DNA from: Maricaulis sp048270265
GTDB lineage: Bacteria; Pseudomonadota; Alphaproteobacteria; Caulobacterales; Maricaulaceae
Direction of reading: 5' to 3'
NCBI RefSeq assembly: GCF_048270265.1
Contig: NZ_JBLWTD010000005.1
Location: 94,144 to 158,143, forward strand
DNA length: 64,000 nucleotides
This document shows, in pieces, positions 60,287-64,000 of the stretch; the first letter of the stretch is position 1; each line of letters begins with the position of its first letter. The notes under the pieces were generated by a model. The model searched no databases, was not told where the DNA came from, and saw nothing but the letters and a program-made list of their open reading frames with translations. Both the position numbers and the translations under genes were made by a program.

Positions 60287-61510
60287 TCATCCCGTCACCG
60301 CCACGTCCTGCTCGGACGCACGCTGCCAGACATCGTGCAGGGCCTCGATCAGTTCATCGATCATGGCGTCGGTATGCAGCGGGGTCGGGGTCAGGCGCAG
60401 ACGCTCCGTCCCCTTGGGAACGGTGGGATAATTGATCGGCTGGACATAGATGCAATGCTCGTCGAGCAACATGTCAGTCATGCGTTTGCACAGGACCGGA
60501 TCGCCAACCTGCACCGGGACGATATGCGTCACCGACGGCATGACCGGGAAGCCGGCCTCGGCGAGCCGGGCCTTCAGGGTCGCCGCGCGCTCCTGATGCT
60601 TCTCGCGCAATTCATGCGCTGATTTGAGGTATTCGACACTGGCACGGGCGCCGGCGGCGAGCGCCGGTGGCAGCGCGGTGGTGAAGATGAAGCCGGAGGC
60701 GAGCGAACGGATCGCATCGATAATGGTTTCATTGGCAGCGACATAGCCGCCCATCACGCCATAGGCCTTGCCCAGCGTGCCTTCGATGATGTCGATCCGG
60801 TGCATCAGGCCTTCGCGCTCGGCGATACCGCCACCGCGCAGGCCGTAGAGGCCAACCGCATGAACTTCATCAATATAGGTCAGGGCATTGTATTTGTCGG
60901 CGAGATCGCAGATCGCCTCGATCGGACCGATATCGCCATCCATCGAATAGACCGATTCAAAGGCGATCAGCTTTGGCGCACCCTTGGGGGCGGCGGCCAG
61001 CAATTCTTCCAGATGCGCGACATCATTATGGCGCCATACATGCTTCTCGCAGCGTGCGCCCTTCACACCGGCGATCATCGAGGCGTGATTGAGTTCATCG
61101 GAGAAAATGATCAGGCCGGGCAGGATCTTGCCGAGGGTGGAAATCGTCGCCTCGTTGGAGATATAGCCCGAGGTGAAGAGCAGTGCCGCATCCTTGTTGT
61201 GCAGATCGGCCAGCGAGCGCTCGAGCTCGACATGATAATGGGTGGTGCCGGAAATATTGCGGGTGCCGCCGGCGCCCGAGCCAACATCATCGATGGCTTT
61301 TTTCATCGACTCCACGACGCAGGGCAATTGCCCCATGCCGAGATAATCATTGGAACACCAGACGGTGACGTCCTTGACCTGACCGTCCGGGGCGCGCCAG
61401 CGCGCAACCGGGAACTCACCCTTGCGGCGCAAAAGATTGGCGAATACGCGGTAACGGCCCTCGGCCTTCACACGGCGCACGGCCGCTTCAAACGCGTTCT
61501 GGTAATCCAT
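60287..61510 (-). CDS. hemA: 5-aminolevulinate synthase (ALAS, C4 pathway)
   Basis: The 407-residue PLP enzyme starts MDYQNAFEAAVRRVKAEGRYRVFANLLR and has VWCSNDYLGMGQLPCVVESM, GTRNISGTTHYHVELERSLADLH and the lysine in IIEGTLGKAYGVMGGYVAANE. It joins glycine and succinyl-CoA, the Shemin route typical of alphaproteobacteria and not the glutamyl-tRNA route. The promoter should be in 61511-61637. Confidence 0.97.
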   Translation of the reverse strand: MDYQNAFEAAVRRVKAEGRYRVFANLLRRKGEFPVARWRAPDGQVKDVTVWCSNDYLGMGQLPCVVESMKKAIDDVGSGAGGTRNISGTTHYHVELERSLADLHNKDAALLFTSGYISNEATISTLGKILPGLIIFSDELNHASMIAGVKGARCEKHVWRHNDVAHLEELLAAAPKGAPKLIAFESVYSMDGDIGPIEAICDLADKYNALTYIDEVHAVGLYGLRGGGIAEREGLMHRIDIIEGTLGKAYGVMGGYVAANETIIDAIRSLASGFIFTTALPPALAAGARASVEYLKSAHELREKHQERAATLKARLAEAGFPVMPSVTHIVPVQVGDPVLCKRMTDMLLDEHCIYVQPINYPTVPKGTERLRLTPTPLHTDAMIDELIEALHDVWQRASEQDVAVTG

Positions 61511-61637
61511 GCCGGCCTCGTTAGCGGTCTGCTTCGTCCATTCAGGTTTGAATCGACGTATAGACCGTTAACACGCGACCTGCGAATGGACGAAGCGCCG
61601 CACCCGGGAAAAATCGCAGTCAGCAGGCGGAAAACGC

Positions 61638-62129
61638 CTACATGCGGAAGCGGATATGGTCGGCCCAGAAGCGCTCGACGCGGGTCAGCGCCATATTGAC
61701 GGCCGGCAGGCTGTCATCATCGACACCGCCCACCGGGCTCAGCGAAGCGCCCTGGCGATCGAACAGCGCCGACAGTTTCGCACGCACGGCGCAGCCGCTT
61801 TCGGTCAGGGAAACCCGCACGGCCCGGCGATCAACCGCCGAACGCTCATGCCGGATATAACCGGCATCGACGAGTTTCTTGAGATTGTAGGAGACGTTGG
61901 AGCCCAGATAATGGCCGCGTGTACGCAGTTCTCCGGCCGTCAGCTCCTGGTCGCCGATATTGAACAGAAGCAACGCCTGAACGCTGTTGAGATTGTCGAG
62001 ACCGTCGCGGTCCAGCTCGTCCTTCACAACGTCGAGCAATTGACGGTGCAGGCGTTCAACCAGCTGCAACAGCTCAAGATATTGCGTGTTTGCGCCCGGA
62101 ACCGGTGCCAGATTCTCTGCCAATGCCAT
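61638..62129 (-). CDS. MarR-family (LdtR/PetP-like) winged-helix regulator
   Basis: The ATG at 62129 with GGAGTGG upstream gives 163 residues. The sequence QALLLFNIGDQELTAGELRTRGHYLGSNVSYNLKKLVDAGYIRHERSAVDRRAVRVSLTESG is a MarR-like winged helix of the type common in alphaproteobacteria. It may act on hemA or the downstream catabolic genes; no target is shown. Confidence 0.9.
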   Translation of the reverse strand: MALAENLAPVPGANTQYLELLQLVERLHRQLLDVVKDELDRDGLDNLNSVQALLLFNIGDQELTAGELRTRGHYLGSNVSYNLKKLVDAGYIRHERSAVDRRAVRVSLTESGCAVRAKLSALFDRQGASLSPVGGVDDDSLPAVNMALTRVERFWADHIRFRM

Positions 62130-62195
62130 TTTACCCACTCCACCTGATCGTTCTGATCCTTGGCATCAAGCTAGCAGGGACTGGCTAAAAAGCGC

Positions 62196-63089
62196 TTAAC
62201 CGGCCTTCCAGCTTCCGTTAAGCATCTTGTAGATGGCTGAAAAGTCGAGGTCCTGCCCGCCGAGATTGCCGAACATCGCGTACAGCGCCTCGGCCTGGGC
62301 ACCCAGTGGCGTCGACGCACCAGAGGCCTGGGCGGCGTCCTGCGCCAGTTTGAGATCCTTCAGCATCATCGCCGTGGCGAAACCAGGCTTGTAATCCTTG
62401 TTGGCCGGCGTCGTCGGAACCGGGCCCGCGACAGGACAATAACTCGTCATCGACCAGGACTGGCCGGAGGCTTTCGAGGAAATGTCGAAGAATTTCTGCT
62501 GGTCGAGACCGAGCTTTTCGGCCAGGGCGAAGGCCTCGCAGGTCCCGATCATGGTGATGCCGAGCAGCATATTGTTGCAGATCTTGGCCGCCTGGCCCGA
62601 ACCGGTATCGCCGGCATGCAGGATCGCCTTGCCCATCGCCTGCAGGATCGGCTCGGCAACCGCGAAATCGGCCTCGGCGCCGCCGACCATGAAGGTCAGT
62701 GTCCCGGCCGCCGCAGCGGCAACCCCGCCGGAGACCGGCGCATCAACGAAACGAAAGCCCTTCTCGACCGCCGCCTTGCCGACAAAGCGGGCGCTGTCGA
62801 CGTCGATCGTCGAGCAATCGAGGAACAGCGTGCCCGGCGCAGCATTCGGGAAGACGTCGTCGGCATAGACCGTGCGGACATGCTTGCCTGCGGGCAGCAT
62901 GGTCACGACGGCGGCGGCACCGGTCACGGCGTCGGCGGTGGACTTGGCAGCCTTGGCACCATTCTCGACGGCATGCGCGAGCGCGCTGGCGTTGAGATCG
63001 AAGGCATGGACCTCATGGCCCGCCTTGACGAGATTGGCCGCCATGCCCGAGCCCATATTGCCAAGGCCGATAAATGCGATCACTGCCAT
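62196..63089 (-). CDS. mmsB: 3-hydroxyisobutyrate dehydrogenase
   Basis: The 297-residue enzyme has the NAD motif FIGLGNMGSGMAANLVKAGHEV, the substrate site VDAPVSGGVAAAAAGTLTFMVGG and the lysine in GSGQAAKICNNMLLGI. It oxidises 3-hydroxyisobutyrate in valine breakdown. It follows the hydrolase that makes its substrate by 48 bases, so they form an operon. Confidence 0.95.
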   Translation of the reverse strand: MAVIAFIGLGNMGSGMAANLVKAGHEVHAFDLNASALAHAVENGAKAAKSTADAVTGAAAVVTMLPAGKHVRTVYADDVFPNAAPGTLFLDCSTIDVDSARFVGKAAVEKGFRFVDAPVSGGVAAAAAGTLTFMVGGAEADFAVAEPILQAMGKAILHAGDTGSGQAAKICNNMLLGITMIGTCEAFALAEKLGLDQQKFFDISSKASGQSWSMTSYCPVAGPVPTTPANKDYKPGFATAMMLKDLKLAQDAAQASGASTPLGAQAEALYAMFGNLGGQDLDFSAIYKMLNGSWKAG

Positions 63090-63137
63090 GTGAAATCTCC
63101 CGAATTTGATTATTGCGCTCGCGAGCGCGTCGAGGCC

Positions 63138-64000
63138 TCAGCCGAGGAAAGTCATTTCATGGTCGTCGTCAAGCGGTGCGAAGGCCGCAGCAATGGCGAG
63201 ATCATCGACCTCGGCCAGTGTCGCCGGCGACCAGACGGGCGCATTGTCCTTGTCGATAATGACGGCGCGCACGCCCTCATAGAAATCCGTACCGGTCAGG
63301 CACCAGGCGCTGAGCCGCAAATCTTGCCGCATCACGCCCTCGAAGCTCAGATCACTGCCGGCACGCAGCGCGGCCAGGGTGAGTTTGAGCGAGGTCGGTG
63401 ATTTGCCTGCCAGGATCTTGAGCTGTTTCATCGACCAGGCATCACCGGCAGCCGTCATGCGCTCGATCATCGGCTCGACGCTGTCGCCGGAGAAGGCGGC
63501 ATCGATCAGGGTGCGCGTCAGCGCGAGATCGCTATCGCCCGGATCGCCGGAGAATTCCTCGAGCAGGATTTCAAGCGCGTCTTCTCCGCTGAGATCCGCG
63601 CTTTCCAGCGCCGCGATCAGGGCCTCGTTTTGCGCCGAGGGGCAGTAATGCGTCGCCAGGCCGGCCGCGATGCAATCGGGTGCCTTCAGCCGCGCACCGG
63701 TCAGGCCCATCCAGGTGCCGATCTCGCCATCGAGTCGCGGCAGGAACCAGGCACCGCCAACATCAGGGTGAAAGCCGATGCCCGTTTCCGGCATGGCGAA
63801 CATGGTCTTGTCACCAGCGACGCGGTGCGAACCATGTACCGAAACGCCAACGCCGCCGCCCATGACGATCCCGTCAATCAGCGCGACATAGGGTTTGGGA
63901 TAGTGGTGGATCAGGGTGCGCGCCAGCGCGAGATCGCTATCGCCCGGATCGCCGGAGAATTCCTCGAGCAGGATTTCAAGCGCGTCTTCTCCGCTGAGAT
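63138..64000 (-). CDS. 3-hydroxyisobutyryl-CoA hydrolase-like protein (5' end outside window, internal repeat)
   Basis: The frame is open to the right edge. Visible motifs are IHHYPKPYVALIDGIVMGGG, then VGVSVHGSHRVAGDKTMFAMPETGIGFHPDVGGAWFLPRL, and the C-terminal KSPTSLKLTLAALRAG and GVRAVIIDKDNAPVW of HIBCH. The product would release 3-hydroxyisobutyrate from its CoA ester. The oldest visible part (63909-64000) repeats the sequence of 63504-63595 and puts DLSGEDALEILLEEF ahead of the crotonase core, where other family members have different sequence. See the findings. Confidence 0.88.
   Translation of the reverse strand, partial: LSGEDALEILLEEFSGDPGDSDLALARTLIHHYPKPYVALIDGIVMGGGVGVSVHGSHRVAGDKTMFAMPETGIGFHPDVGGAWFLPRLDGEIGTWMGLTGARLKAPDCIAAGLATHYCPSAQNEALIAALESADLSGEDALEILLEEFSGDPGDSDLALTRTLIDAAFSGDSVEPMIERMTAAGDAWSMKQLKILAGKSPTSLKLTLAALRAGSDLSFEGVMRQDLRLSAWCLTGTDFYEGVRAVIIDKDNAPVWSPATLAEVDDLAIAAAFAPLDDDHEMTFLG
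63504..63595. repeat. direct repeat copy 1 (inside HIBCH-like gene)
   Basis: These 92 bases match 63909-64000 except for T63518 versus C63923. In the protein they encode LSGEDALEILLEEF to LALTRTLI, where such sequence is expected for the family. Confidence 0.97.
63909..64000. repeat. direct repeat copy 2, running to the window edge
   Basis: The same 92 bases as copy 1 with one change, offset by exactly 405 bases, in the same reading frame. The match may continue beyond 64000. Confidence 0.97.

Overview
The window is high-GC, gene-dense chromosome of an alphaproteobacterium. The best fit is the Caulobacterales/Maricaulales/Hyphomonadaceae side, for example a Maricaulis-like organism. This rests on a PopA-like degenerate GGDEF cell-cycle protein beside mfd, a MucR-type regulator, an ALAS-type hemA, class I phaC, the ubiquinol-cytochrome c chaperone/bamE divergon, the sdhE-mfd/recG neighbourhood and an NDUFS4-type complex I protein. 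I see no prophage, insertion sequence, CRISPR array or rRNA operon. The species is inferred only.

Layout. 1-8732: aromatic acid degradation genes that fit the CoA-dependent anthranilate (2-aminobenzoyl-CoA) route: a monooxygenase/old-yellow-enzyme fusion (cut by the left edge), SDR, enoyl-CoA hydratase, acyl-CoA dehydrogenase, thioesterase, RidA-like protein and AMP-forming CoA ligase. A DUF2855 gene sits inside on the opposite strand. 8783-17498: a RAM-only Lrp protein, serine ammonia-lyase, a secreted aspartic protease with PDZ, scoA/scoB split by a secreted protein gene, a BrkB-family membrane protein, a WYL regulator and a CaiB-type CoA transferase. 17593-25593: popA-like gene, mfd, sdhE, recG and DUF502. 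25743-31688: DUF3089 protein, kdsA, photolyase, and a sulfur pair (sseA, metC-like) behind a 282-bp gene-free leader. 31735-41674: three tRNAs (Arg-TCT, Pro-TGG, Glu-TTC), an NDUFS4-like gene, DUF192, a double cold-shock-domain protein, a QueD-like protein, recJ, glpX, phaC, an HdeD-like protein, rpsI and rplM. 41890-45589: PhoX-family Tat lipoprotein, a propeller-like lipoprotein, ctaA and tRNA-Pro(GGG). 45747-50377: merR, ihfA, fabH, plsX, a cytochrome bc1 chaperone and bamE. 50487-59322: hppA, then one tightly overlapped operon, glyA-nrdR-ribD(reductase only)-ribE-ribBX-ribH-nusB-thiL plus a small secreted protein. 59597-64000: mucR, hemA with a small partner, a MarR regulator, 3-hydroxyisobutyrate dehydrogenase and a truncated 3-hydroxyisobutyryl-CoA hydrolase (valine degradation).

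Most notable points. (1) The last 92 bases repeat bases 63504-63595 with one mismatch, offset by exactly 405 bp (135 codons) and in frame, inside the hydrolase gene. This is either an in-frame tandem duplication or an assembly artefact. (2) The riboflavin operon lacks the two GTP-side activities: RibD has no deaminase domain and the GTP cyclohydrolase II half of RibBX has lost its zinc-cysteine motif. (3) The popA-like protein keeps the c-di-GMP I-site but has a broken catalytic motif and no receiver aspartates. (4) PhaC carries a histone-like Lys/Ala/Pro tail. (5) The MucR-like protein lacks both zinc-finger histidines. Most of the rest is ordinary core genome; I found no clear new defence or mobile system.
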